64,000 bases of DNA from contig CBDCPZ010000023.1 in assembly GCA_965220465.1 (NCBI GenBank), forward strand, positions 372,001-436,000, written 5' to 3'. Each line of letters opens with the position of its first letter. The first letter of the stretch is position 1. Position numbers and translations under genes: made by a program. The stretch is from JAHDHW01 sp965220465. GTDB lineage: Bacteria; Bacteroidota; Bacteroidia; Chitinophagales; Saprospiraceae. This document shows positions 1-8,228 of the stretch, piece after piece. The notes below the pieces were generated by a model. The model saw only the letters and a program-made list of their open reading frames with translations. It was not told the DNA's origin and did no database searches.

Positions 1-185
1 TCCCAGTTCTTTTGCCCTCCCATAGCCTGCATTACTTTATCTGCAATTTCAATCGCCTTTGGATCAGATTTGGCTTTGTCAAAATGGCTCTGAACCGAAT
101 GCTCTGCAGCCTTTTCGTTCGAGCAGGAAAGGATTACCAGTATAATTATTACACTCAAATACGTAGTTATATTCTTTAAATACAT
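1..185 (-). CDS. Lipoprotein, N-terminal part only (runs off left edge)
   Basis: The complement of the first 185 bases reads 61 codons from an ATG at 185 and continues past the window edge. It begins MYLKNITTYLSVIIILVILS followed by CSNE. That is a short basic start, a hydrophobic stretch and a lipobox-like L-S-C with Cys at about residue 21, so it is probably a lipid-anchored envelope protein. The next visible part ends in an A-M-G-G-Q-K-N-W motif that I associate with periplasmic lipoproteins of Bacteroidota. Function is not known. It is divergent from the tyrosinase gene, with the two putative -7 boxes in the 82-base gap between them. Confidence 0.7.
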   Translation of the reverse strand, partial: MYLKNITTYLSVIIILVILSCSNEKAAEHSVQSHFDKAKSDPKAIEIADKVMQAMGGQKNW

Positions 186-198
186 CGCTTAATTTATT

Positions 199-206
199 TA
201 TATTTG
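199..206 (+). promoter_or_regulatory. -7 promoter box for the tyrosinase gene
   Basis: TATATTTG is an exact match to the Bacteroidota -7 element TAnnTTTG, 61 bases before the ATG at 268. No convincing -33 TTTG is seen. Confidence 0.45.
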
Positions 207-232
207 AAAAGCAAGAAATTGAATTCTCCTGG

Positions 233-240
233 CAAAAGTA
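233..240 (-). promoter_or_regulatory. -7 promoter box for the leftward lipoprotein gene
   Basis: The complement reads TACTTTTG, an exact TAnnTTTG match, about 48 bases before the leftward ATG at 185. It lies downstream of the rightward box at 199-206, so the two divergent transcription units would overlap here. Confidence 0.4.
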
Positions 241-267
241 ATTGAATAACCACAAAAAACGATAACT

Positions 268-1881
268 ATGATACGAATTGGTCAATGCATGTTTTTTATA
301 GTTTTTTCCTTTTTTATAAGTTGCAATACGCCTTCTTCTAACAATAGTGGTTCGAGTGGCACCACTACTACAAACACTGGAAACTCGGAAACCCCGACAT
401 CGCAACCACCTAATAATAACGGAACCAATCCAAATCCTAGCTCTCCTCCTGAGCCGGAAGAAGCAAAGATATTAATTCGAAGTAACATCTATTCTTGGGC
501 GACAAACGGACCTGAAATGACCGCTTATAAAAAAGGAATCGCTGCGATGAAAGCCCGTCCCTCGGATGATCCAACCAGTTGGGCATATCAGGCTGCTATT
601 CATGGTTCTGTCAAAACGCCTGAAAAACCAGGTTGGAACCAATGCCAGCATCAAAGTTTCTTTTTTCTATCCTGGCATCGAATGTATTTGCATTATTTAG
701 AAAGAATATTACGGGTTGCGTCAGAAGATCCTGAGTTCACCCTTCCTTATTGGAATTACAGTAACCCTGATGAAAGAGCTATTCCTGAAGCTTTTCGATT
801 GCCAGCTGATAAAAGTAATCCACTATACGTCAGTGATCGAAATCCTGGTGTAAATGATGGATTTGAAGTTCCGGCGTCTGCGACTGAATATGAAGCCGCA
901 CTAGAATATGATAATTTTTATTCTCCTGAAGGATCTCCACTCAGTTTTGGAGGTCAGGAAGTGGGTCAATTTACCCGTTTTGGAAGTACAAATGGGCGAA
1001 TTGAGCAAGAGCCCCACAACGTAATTCATACCGTTATTGGAGGCTGGATGAATGATCCGGATTTTGCAGCACAGGATCCTGTTTTTTGGTTGCACCACGC
1101 TAACATTGATCGGCTTTGGAACAAATGGTTAAATAAAAACCCAATCCACAAAAACCCTATTGAAAATGACAAATGGATGAATCATGAATTTGAATTCTTT
1201 GATGAAAATGGGACTTTAGTCAAAATGAGTGGAAAAGATGTTATCGATTCAGCCAGTCAGTTAGGGTATAAATATGACGATGAAGAAGAAGACTTGTTAG
1301 CTTCAATAAATGAAAACAAAAACGTTTTATCACAACCTCTTTCTTCTACAAACGTTGATACAGTACCTATGAAAAAAAAGATCGTCTTAGATAAATCCGT
1401 AAATATAAAAGTAGAGTCAGAGTCGACTACTGTTCCTATAAGGTTGAACAATCAATCAAGAAATGCTTTTTCAAACATGGGGCCAGGCGCTGCCAAAGAA
1501 AAACGAATGGTGCTCAATCTGGAAAAAATCACGTATGAGAAAATCCCGACAGGTTTTTATGAAGTTTATTTAAACCTTCCAAATGATATAAAAAACCCGG
1601 ATTACAAAAGCGAATTTTATGTAGGTAACATTGGCTTTTTTGGAAAAGCGGATGATTCAAGTCATGGACATCATAGCGATGGGAAAAATATAAACTTTGA
1701 AATCACTAAATTGATCGGAACGCAAATGAGATCTGGTGCCTGGGATTCTAATAATCTCAACCTTACTTTTTTCCTACGAGGCATGGTAGCACCTGACGGA
1801 ACCAGCAAAACTTATTTAGAAAAAATAAAACCCAAAGGAAATATTAGAATTGGAAAGGTAACATTGGAAAGTTATGAATGA
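268..1881 (+). CDS. Tyrosinase-family copper oxidase, lipoprotein
   Basis: This 537-residue protein has a lipoprotein signal (F-I-S-C, Cys19) and a Ser/Thr/Asn/Pro-rich linker to about residue 62. A tyrosinase / polyphenol-oxidase domain follows. Copper-site motifs are visible: H112, H128 and H137 for CuA (Q-H-Q then S-W-H-R-M-Y), and H250 and H254 with the W-L-H-H of 274-277 for CuB (D-P-V-F-W-L-H-H-A-N-I-D-R-L-W). C126 lies close to H128 and could be the thioether Cys seen in some family members. The C-terminal 250 residues resemble the C-terminal part of plant-type polyphenol oxidases (F-Y-E-V-Y-L-N) rather than a short bacterial tyrosinase. The predicted activity is oxidation of phenols to quinones in the periplasm or at the cell surface. 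Substrate is unknown, and there is no caddie protein or laccase nearby. The fold assignment is firm; the C-terminal comparison is inference. Confidence 0.9.
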   Translation: MIRIGQCMFFIVFSFFISCNTPSSNNSGSSGTTTTNTGNSETPTSQPPNNNGTNPNPSSPPEPEEAKILIRSNIYSWATNGPEMTAYKKGIAAMKARPSDDPTSWAYQAAIHGSVKTPEKPGWNQCQHQSFFFLSWHRMYLHYLERILRVASEDPEFTLPYWNYSNPDERAIPEAFRLPADKSNPLYVSDRNPGVNDGFEVPASATEYEAALEYDNFYSPEGSPLSFGGQEVGQFTRFGSTNGRIEQEPHNVIHTVIGGWMNDPDFAAQDPVFWLHHANIDRLWNKWLNKNPIHKNPIENDKWMNHEFEFFDENGTLVKMSGKDVIDSASQLGYKYDDEEEDLLASINENKNVLSQPLSSTNVDTVPMKKKIVLDKSVNIKVESESTTVPIRLNNQSRNAFSNMGPGAAKEKRMVLNLEKITYEKIPTGFYEVYLNLPNDIKNPDYKSEFYVGNIGFFGKADDSSHGHHSDGKNINFEITKLIGTQMRSGAWDSNNLNLTFFLRGMVAPDGTSKTYLEKIKPKGNIRIGKVTLESYE

Positions 1882-1994
1882 ACAGAATATTGTTGAATGG
1901 TTCAGAGTTCGAAGTTCGAAGTTTTTTTAACCACAAACCACAAACAACGAACAATTTTTTAACTACATAACCATATATCTACTTCCCAAATCAT

Positions 1995-2002
1995 TATATT
2001 TG
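1995..2002 (+). promoter_or_regulatory. -7 promoter box for ffh
   Basis: TATATTTG, an exact TAnnTTTG match, ends 22 bases before the ffh ATG at 2025. Confidence 0.5.
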
Positions 2003-2024
2003 CGATTCAAAAATTTGAAAAGAT

Positions 2025-3365
2025 ATGTTTGATAGTTTAAATGATAAATTAGAAGGTGCGTTTAAGACGCTGAAAGGTCAGGGCAAACTGACTGAAATTA
2101 ATGTTGCACAATCGATTAAAGAGATTCGAAGAGCATTGGTGGGTGCTGATGTGAATTATAAAATCGCAAAAGAATTTACAGATAAAATAAAGGAGGAAGC
2201 ACTTGGCACCAAAAACGTTTTGTCAGCGGTAAAGCCTGGCGAATTGATGGTAAAGATCGTTTTAGATGAATTGATCGAGTTGATGGGGGGCCAATCCGTT
2301 GGTATCAATACTTCCGGAAATCCAGGGGTAGTTTTAGTAGCAGGTCTTCAAGGTTCCGGTAAAACAACTTTTTCTGCAAAACTGGCCTATCATTTAAAAG
2401 GAAAACAAAAAAAGAAGCCTTTGTTGGTTGCCTGTGATGTTTACCGACCTGCTGCAATTGATCAATTAACTGTTCTTGGAGAACAAATCAATGTTCCGAT
2501 TTATAAGGAACCAGAAAATAAAAACCCTGTCGATATTGCGCTGAATGCAATCAAACATGCTAAAGTTCACGGTTTTGATGTAGTCATCGTGGATACTGCA
2601 GGTCGTTTGTCTATAGACGAAGACATGATGCAGGAAATCACCAATATCAAAGAAGCGGTCCAGCCTTCCGAAACACTTTTTGTAGTTGATTCGATGACTG
2701 GTCAGGATGCAGTTGATACTGCTAAAAATTTCAATGACCGCCTCAATTATGACGGAGTTGTTTTGACTAAATTGGATGGTGATACACGCGGTGGTGCTGC
2801 GTTAACAGTAAAATATACTGTTGGCAAACCTATTAAATTTGCAAGTACCGGTGAGACGATGGAAACGCTTGATGTATTTCATCCGGATCGTATGGCTCAA
2901 CGGATTTTAGGGATGGGAGATATTACTTCATTCGTAGAAAAAGCGCAGGAGCAGTTTGATGAAAAAGAAGCAAAGCGGATTGAGAAAAAGATCAAGAAAA
3001 ACAAATTTGATTTCAATGATTTTGTTGGCCAGCTTAATCAAATCCGTAAAATGGGTGATATAAAAAGCCTGATGAATATGATTCCGGGAATGAGTAAAAT
3101 GACCAAAAACCTGGATATTGATGACAAAGCTTTTAACAAAGTTGAAGCAATTATTCAATCGATGACTCCACACGAGCGCGGTAATCCTGAAGTTTTGAAT
3201 ATGAGCCGTAAACGCCGCATTGCTATGGGTTGTGGGCACAATATTCATGAGATCAATCAGTTTATTAAACAGTTTGATCAAATGCGTAAAATGATGCACA
3301 AGATGAGTACCGGCAAAGGAATGGGCAATATGATGGGCGGTATGCCTGGAATGGGTAAAAGGTAA
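2025..3365 (+). CDS. ffh: Signal recognition particle protein Ffh
   Basis: A 446-residue SRP54-type GTPase, the usual length for Ffh. Ffh binds 4.5S RNA and signal sequences of nascent membrane proteins and docks on FtsY. An N-terminal helical bundle covers residues 1-90. The G domain has P-loop G-L-Q-G-S-G-K-T-T (107-115), the D-T-A-G-R motif and T-K-L-D-G-D. The M domain has G-M-G-D-I at about 298, P-G-M-S-K-M, and a Met/Gly-rich tail ending in G-M-G-K-R. It is alone on its strand, faces the Kbp-like gene, and the two share a bidirectional terminator. Confidence 0.98.
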   Translation: MFDSLNDKLEGAFKTLKGQGKLTEINVAQSIKEIRRALVGADVNYKIAKEFTDKIKEEALGTKNVLSAVKPGELMVKIVLDELIELMGGQSVGINTSGNPGVVLVAGLQGSGKTTFSAKLAYHLKGKQKKKPLLVACDVYRPAAIDQLTVLGEQINVPIYKEPENKNPVDIALNAIKHAKVHGFDVVIVDTAGRLSIDEDMMQEITNIKEAVQPSETLFVVDSMTGQDAVDTAKNFNDRLNYDGVVLTKLDGDTRGGAALTVKYTVGKPIKFASTGETMETLDVFHPDRMAQRILGMGDITSFVEKAQEQFDEKEAKRIEKKIKKNKFDFNDFVGQLNQIRKMGDIKSLMNMIPGMSKMTKNLDIDDKAFNKVEAIIQSMTPHERGNPEVLNMSRKRRIAMGCGHNIHEINQFIKQFDQMRKMMHKMSTGKGMGNMMGGMPGMGKR

Positions 3366-3389
3366 ATCAATATTTATAAATTAGATCAT

Positions 3390-3428
3390 AAAAAAAGAGC
3401 TTTTCAAAATTTGAAAAGCTCTTTTTTT
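3390..3428. terminator. Bidirectional terminator between ffh and the Kbp-like gene
   Basis: A 16-base perfect stem (3391-3406 with 3412-3427, core GAGCTTTTCA) has a 5-base loop and A/T runs on both sides, between two convergent genes. It can terminate transcription from either side. Confidence 0.85.
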
Positions 3429-3456
3429 ATGATACAAATTCCTTTGAAAGTTTGAC

Positions 3457-3915
3457 CTAAGATAATGGAGGAATACGTAAAACTTGTCCAGGATAGATTT
3501 TGTCAGGATGTTCCAGCATTGGACGGTTTGCTTCAAAAATAGCATTGTATTTCATCGGGTCACCGTATTGAGCTTTGGAAATCTTAGAAAGTGAATCACC
3601 ACTTTTGACCGTATAGAAAACTGCTTCAGGTTCCGGGTTGGTAACTGTGATATTATCTTCAACTACACAAACCCCTTCTACATTTCCCAAAGCAAGAATG
3701 ATTTTTTCACGATCAGCATTGGTTGCTGTGTTTCCGCTAACGGTTATCGATTCTCCAAGTTGTATTTTCAAACCGCTGATTGGAATACCTAAGCGGCTAA
3801 CTTCGCTTGCCAGTGTTTGCTCTTTTGATTGTTCCATTACAGCTACTTCAGCTGTAGGTTCTGATTTTTTAAATAATTTTGAGCCTGCATTTTTTAAAAA
3901 AGAAAATAATCCCAT
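3457..3915 (-). CDS. kbp: Kbp-like BON-LysM protein
   Basis: This 152-residue protein has the architecture and length of E. coli Kbp (YgaU), the potassium-binding BON-LysM protein. It has the same M-G-L-F start, a BON domain at about 30-90 (sensing or binding in Kbp), and a C-terminal LysM at about 98-150 (Y-T-V-K-S-G-D-S-L-S-K-I, ending P-G-Q-V-L-R-I-P). There is no signal peptide, so it is probably cytoplasmic as in E. coli. Membership of the BON-LysM family is clear; potassium binding is transferred from E. coli. It converges on ffh, and mutS lies upstream on the same strand after a 113-base gap. Confidence 0.9.
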   Translation of the reverse strand: MGLFSFLKNAGSKLFKKSEPTAEVAVMEQSKEQTLASEVSRLGIPISGLKIQLGESITVSGNTATNADREKIILALGNVEGVCVVEDNITVTNPEPEAVFYTVKSGDSLSKISKAQYGDPMKYNAIFEANRPMLEHPDKIYPGQVLRIPPLS

Positions 3916-4028
3916 TTGTTATTGTTTTGGTTAAAAAATTAATTGTTAATAAAAATTGCTTTTGTATAATTTAATTAGCCTTGGAAATCAAATAAAGGTG
4001 CAAAGATGAAAATAATTAGTGATTTTTA

Positions 4029-6698
4029 TTAATCCTCTTCCAGTAACTTCTTCAATTCGTTCAATTTTATCATACATTCTATAGGTGTCAGAGAATTGAT
4101 TTCCAAATCGAGGATCGCCTCTTTTAGTTTTCCAGCGACTGGATCAACGGTTTCAAAAATACTCAACTGAAGCGCCTCGGTGGGCAAATTGCTTAATGTG
4201 TCTTTTATTTTTTCTTTTGATTTGGAAGCATCACTGTTTTCAATGGATTTTAACTCCAATTGACTCAAAATGTGAGTTGCCCTTTCCACAATACTTTGAG
4301 GCATCCCAGCCATTTTCGCAACATAAATTCCAAAGCTGTGGTTACTTCCTCCAGCCACTAATTTGTGTAAAAAAATAACTTTTTGCCCGACTTGTTTAGT
4401 AGAAATATTAAAATTTTTAATTCGGGTAAATTTGTTGGCCAACTCGTTGAGTTCGTGATAATGAGTTGCAAAAAGCGTTTTTGGTCGGGCGTCGCCATTA
4501 TTGTGCAAATATTCTGCAATGGACCAGGCAATCGAAACGCCATCAAAGGTACTGGTTCCACGACCAATTTCATCTAGCAAAATTAGACTTCGATCAGAAA
4601 TATTGTTCATAATACTTGCCGTTTCGTTCATCTCTACCATGAAAGTAGATTCCCCGGAAGAAATATTATCGCTGGCCCCTACCCTTGTAAAAACTTTGTC
4701 GATCAATCCAATAGTTGATGACTTTGCAGGTACAAAAGAACCCATTTGTGCCATCAGACAAATCAAAGCCGTTTGCCTCAAAACTGCTGATTTACCAGAC
4801 ATATTCGGACCGGTGATCATTAAAATCTGTTGGTCTTCATTGTCGAGGTAAACATCATTTGGAACATAAGATTCTCCTAAATCCAAATGTTGCTCGATGA
4901 CAGGATGACGGCCCTCTTTAATATCGATTACAAAACTTTCATTGATTTTTGGTTTGCAATATTGATTTTTTAAAGCAACTCTGGCAAAGGATTGTAAACA
5001 GTCAATTCGAGCAATCAGGTTGGCGTTATGTTGTACTGGCTCTATATAATCGGCAATGGAAGCAATCAGCGTGTCGAACAATTTTTCTTCTAAAGCAAGA
5101 ATTTTTTCTTCTGCGCCAAGTATTTTGGTTTCCAGTTTTTTTAGTTCGTCTGTGATGTATCTTTCAGATCCGGTCAACGTTTGTTTGCGTGTCCATTCAT
5201 CGGGAATCAAACCTTGATTTTTGTATTTATTGGTTACTTCCAAAAAATAGCCGAATACATTATTAAAACCTATTTTTAAATTGGTAATCCCGGTCTTTTG
5301 AGCTTCAGTTTGCTGAATATCCAAAAGGAGCTCTTTGCTATTATTGACGATATTTCTCAAATCATCCAATTCTTCTGAAAAACCATCAGCGATCACTCCC
5401 CCTTTTGTAAGATTTACCGGTGGATCCTCTTGAATTTCTTTTTCTATTTGATCACGAATCACTTTGCATGGATTAAAACCATCTGCAATCTTTTTTAAAT
5501 TGAGGTTATCACACGTGCCTAATAATTCTTTTATTGGTTCAATGGCTTCCAATGCTCTTTTTAATTGGACAACTTCTCTTGGGTTTATTTTATTCAAAGG
5601 AACTTTCGAAATCAACCGCTCGAGATCGCCAATTTTTCGAATGGATTTTTCAACTTCCAGATTTACATCAGTCTCTTTTATAAAAAATTCAACCATCTCG
5701 TGGCGGGATTCAATAATGCCTTTTTCTTTTAAAGGAAGTACTACCCACTTTTTCATCAAACGAGCTCCCATCGGGGAAATGGTTTTATCCAAAATATCGA
5801 TTAAGGGAAAACCGGTTTCCTGCTGGCTATAAATCAATTCGAGATTACGGATGGTAAAACGATCAAGCCATACATAATTGTCAGGCTCAATTCGGCTGAT
5901 CTTGCTGATATGTTTTAAGTTGGTGTTTTCGGTAGTCGCCAAATAATGCAGAATAGAACCTGCTGCAATTTGTGCCAAATCCAATTCCTGAACTCCAAAT
6001 CCCTTTAGGTTTTGAACCTGAAATTGTTCCACCAATTTTTCATTGGTATAGTCAGTGGTGAAAATCCATTCATCTAGTGGATAAGTGTAAAATTTATCAC
6101 CAAACTGGCGAGTGTATTCCTTCCCTCTTCCTTTCGAAAACAAGACTTCAGAAGGATTAAAGCTTTGCAATAATTTATCAATATAAGCCATCGATCCTTC
6201 GCTCACCAAAAATTCTCCTGTCGATAAATCTAAAAAAGAAATACCCATCCAATCCTTTTTTCCGAATGCCAAGGCAGCTAAAAAGTTGTTGGATTTATGA
6301 TCGAGCAATTTGTCACTCGTTGCAATTCCAGGTGTAACGACTTCTGTCACACCGCGTTTAACTATTTTCTTTTCCTTTGACGGTTTTTCCAGCTGGTCAC
6401 AAATCGCCACACGATAGCCTGCTCTGACTAAGCGAGGTAAATACAAATCCATAGAATGATGGGGAAAACCTGCCAATTCAACATCAGCGCCGCCATTATT
6501 CCGTTTGGTTAAAATGATTCCTAAAACCTGTGAGGCAGTTATCGCATCTTCTCCAAAAGTTTCATAAAAATCCCCAACTCTGAATAACAATATTGCATCA
6601 GGATATTTGGATTTTACCCTTTGATATTGCTGCATCAAAGGCGTAACTTTTACTGGTTTTTTCTTAGCCGCATCTTTTTTATTCAAAACTTGTCCCAT
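4029..6698 (-). CDS. mutS: DNA mismatch repair protein MutS
   Basis: An 889-residue MutS, the ATPase that recognises mismatches and recruits MutL. The mismatch-reading motif F-Y-E (44-46, in G-D-F-Y-E-T-F-G-E-D) is intact. The connector, core and clamp regions follow. The ATPase has Walker A G-P-N-M-S-G-K-S at about residue 630, the S-T-F-M-V-E-M signature, the L-I-L-L-D-E-I-G-R-G-T-S Walker B, and T-H-Y-H-E-L. The C-terminal tail keeps the helical dimer part. The start ATG at 6698 is supported by a -7 box 14 bases upstream. This is MutS1 rather than MutS2 because the mismatch domain is present and no Smr domain is. Confidence 0.98.
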   Translation of the reverse strand: MGQVLNKKDAAKKKPVKVTPLMQQYQRVKSKYPDAILLFRVGDFYETFGEDAITASQVLGIILTKRNNGGADVELAGFPHHSMDLYLPRLVRAGYRVAICDQLEKPSKEKKIVKRGVTEVVTPGIATSDKLLDHKSNNFLAALAFGKKDWMGISFLDLSTGEFLVSEGSMAYIDKLLQSFNPSEVLFSKGRGKEYTRQFGDKFYTYPLDEWIFTTDYTNEKLVEQFQVQNLKGFGVQELDLAQIAAGSILHYLATTENTNLKHISKISRIEPDNYVWLDRFTIRNLELIYSQQETGFPLIDILDKTISPMGARLMKKWVVLPLKEKGIIESRHEMVEFFIKETDVNLEVEKSIRKIGDLERLISKVPLNKINPREVVQLKRALEAIEPIKELLGTCDNLNLKKIADGFNPCKVIRDQIEKEIQEDPPVNLTKGGVIADGFSEELDDLRNIVNNSKELLLDIQQTEAQKTGITNLKIGFNNVFGYFLEVTNKYKNQGLIPDEWTRKQTLTGSERYITDELKKLETKILGAEEKILALEEKLFDTLIASIADYIEPVQHNANLIARIDCLQSFARVALKNQYCKPKINESFVIDIKEGRHPVIEQHLDLGESYVPNDVYLDNEDQQILMITGPNMSGKSAVLRQTALICLMAQMGSFVPAKSSTIGLIDKVFTRVGASDNISSGESTFMVEMNETASIMNNISDRSLILLDEIGRGTSTFDGVSIAWSIAEYLHNNGDARPKTLFATHYHELNELANKFTRIKNFNISTKQVGQKVIFLHKLVAGGSNHSFGIYVAKMAGMPQSIVERATHILSQLELKSIENSDASKSKEKIKDTLSNLPTEALQLSIFETVDPVAGKLKEAILDLEINSLTPIECMIKLNELKKLLEED

Positions 6699-6711
6699 TT
6701 TTCAATTTCGA

Positions 6712-6719
6712 CAAATATA
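6712..6719 (-). promoter_or_regulatory. -7 promoter box for mutS
   Basis: The complement reads TATATTTG, an exact TAnnTTTG, only 13 bases before the mutS ATG. The implied 5' leader is roughly 5-10 bases. Confidence 0.55.
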
Positions 6720-6972
6720 ATGAATGAAAAACAATCTTAAGTGATGAAGAATGAAAATCTCAGAGAAAGGAATTTTTAAAATAATAATTCTTTTGATCAA
6801 TTTTAATTTCTGAGATTGGAACCCTGCTAAAAGGAAGAACAGCAAATAAATCAAATGACAAAAATCATTGGGATTATAACCTTTTTTTAAACAAATTTTA
6901 AGGTTCATTTTGTTATATTTACGAGAGGCCGGTTTTGTAAAAATATTTGATACCCTACTAAAAATTCAGATT

Positions 6973-7464
6973 ATGATACCACAATTTAAAAAATTGAATC
7001 CTGTTGAAAAAGAACTCATGTACAATGCCATTCCATTGATCACTATTTTGATTGCAAGTGCTGACGGAGAATTGACACACCGTGAACGTAGTTGGTCAGA
7101 AAAGATCGCAAGGATCAGGAGTTATTCTTACCACGAATCTTTACGAGAATATTACTTGAATGTGGGTAAAGATTATCAGGAAAAGATTGATTATTATTTA
7201 GAAAAATTACCACTTAATGTTGATCGAAGAACGGCTATGATATCCGAAAAACTCAGCAAATTGAATATGATTTTACCAAAATTAGACGAAGTTTTTGCTT
7301 GGCGATACTATACGAGTTTGTTAAGTTTTGCCAAGCACGTGGCTAAGTCTACGGGAGGTTTTTTAGGATGGTCCGCTATTAATGAAGCAGAAAGAAAATT
7401 AATCGGATTGGATATGATCAATCCGGTTGAACTGAAATCAAAAACAGAAGAAGAATCAATCTAA
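6973..7464 (+). CDS. TerB-like protein, first of a tandem pair
   Basis: A 163-residue acidic, all-helical soluble protein with no signal peptide. The region around residues 15-50 (A-I-P-L-I-T-I-L-I-A-S-A-D-G-E-L-T-H-R-E) has the A-D-G-E-x-x-x-x-E pattern of TerB-like helical bundles, where such acidic residues bind metal in TerB itself. Its neighbour at 7547-8026 is a paralogue, about 60% identical by eye. I start it at the ATG at 6973 because the paralogue alignment begins there; the frame is open further upstream only from a TTG. A near -7 box (TATATTTA, 6914-6921) lies ahead. Function is unknown; the TerB relation is inferred from pattern only. Confidence 0.8.
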   Translation: MIPQFKKLNPVEKELMYNAIPLITILIASADGELTHRERSWSEKIARIRSYSYHESLREYYLNVGKDYQEKIDYYLEKLPLNVDRRTAMISEKLSKLNMILPKLDEVFAWRYYTSLLSFAKHVAKSTGGFLGWSAINEAERKLIGLDMINPVELKSKTEEESI

Positions 7465-7485
7465 TTAATAATTTAATCAAATTGT

Positions 7486-7493
7486 TATATTTG
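7486..7493 (+). promoter_or_regulatory. -7 promoter box for the second TerB-like gene
   Basis: TATATTTG, an exact TAnnTTTG, lies 54 bases before the ATG at 7547. The first copy of the pair has the near-match TATATTTA, 52 bases before its own ATG, suggesting promoter and gene were duplicated together. Confidence 0.5.
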
Positions 7494-7546
7494 TGGCAAA
7501 TTTAAAACTCATATTAAAATTTTATTAAATAGAAAGATTGAATATC

Positions 7547-8026
7547 ATGACACAATTTGAAATGCTGACTCAGGATGAAAAGGAATTAATGTTAGATGCC
7601 ATTCCGCTTATTACACTACTTATAGCTTATGCTGATGGTGAAATGGATGACAAAGAACGTACCTGGGCAGAAAAAATAACAAACATTAGAAGTTATTCCA
7701 ATCACGATTCATTGACAGGTTATTATGAAAAGGTTGGTAAAAATTATCAGGAAAAGTTAGACCATATGTTAGCGACTTTGCCGAAAGATAATGAACAGCG
7801 ATTAACCGAAATTTCAGAAAGATTAAGCCGCTTGAATTCCGTTTTACCAAAACTCGATCAGGTTTTTGCATGGCGTTTTTATACGAGTTTGGTTAGTTTT
7901 GCAAAACATGTTGCAAAATCTCACGGTGGTTTTTTAGGTTGGTCCTCCATTGGAAGTGAAGAGAAAAAATATATCGGTTTAAATATGATTGAAGAAGTTG
8001 TTTTGGAAGAAACACCTGAAGATTAA
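7547..8026 (+). CDS. TerB-like protein, second of a tandem pair
   Basis: A 159-residue paralogue of the preceding protein, with conserved blocks A-I-P-L-I-T, A-D-G-E, I-R-S-Y-S, L-P-K-L-D, V-F-A-W-R, F-A-K-H-V-A-K-S and G-G-F-L-G-W-S. The C-terminal 10 residues differ (acidic tail E-E-T-P-E-D). The start is the ATG at 7547, where the similarity begins; the frame also extends three codons upstream to a TTG. It carries its own promoter box and a hairpin after the stop, so the two copies may be transcribed separately. Function unknown. Confidence 0.8.
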   Translation: MTQFEMLTQDEKELMLDAIPLITLLIAYADGEMDDKERTWAEKITNIRSYSNHDSLTGYYEKVGKNYQEKLDHMLATLPKDNEQRLTEISERLSRLNSVLPKLDQVFAWRFYTSLVSFAKHVAKSHGGFLGWSSIGSEEKKYIGLNMIEEVVLEETPED

Positions 8027-8052
8027 ATTTTATTAAATCAATATTTTGTAAG

Positions 8053-8096
8053 TACCCTTTCAGTTTGTCTTATTATTTGACTAATTGAAGGGTATT
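8053..8096 (+). terminator. Probable terminator after the TerB-like pair
   Basis: TACCCTTTCA (8053-8062) can pair with TTGAAGGGTA (8084-8093) across a 21-base loop, followed by TTTC. The T run is short, so termination is only moderately supported. Confidence 0.45.
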
Positions 8097-8228
8097 TCAT
8101 TTTAAGCCCCAAACTTGAAGATTCGTCGTTAAAACTATATAAAATTTAGAACGGGGTCTTTATCTTTATCTAATCATTTCAAGCTTGAAAAGCTTTTTTA
8201 TATTTCACTTTGAAAAACACCAATTCTT

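Noticed and set aside
79..405. Open frame on the complement across the 5' gap and the start of the tyrosinase gene
   Set aside because: It is antisense to a signal peptide and linker that are clearly coding, and low-complexity composition explains it.
1895..1960. Repeat-like AGTTCGAAGTTCGAAG and ACCACAAACCACAAAC stretch after the tyrosinase gene
   Set aside because: Short, simple intergenic sequence; it resembles the 45.0 kb stem only loosely and no clear hairpin with a T run forms.
6910..6972. Upstream TTG start for the first TerB-like gene
   Set aside because: The paralogue's similarity begins at the ATG at 6973, and the extension lies over the promoter region.
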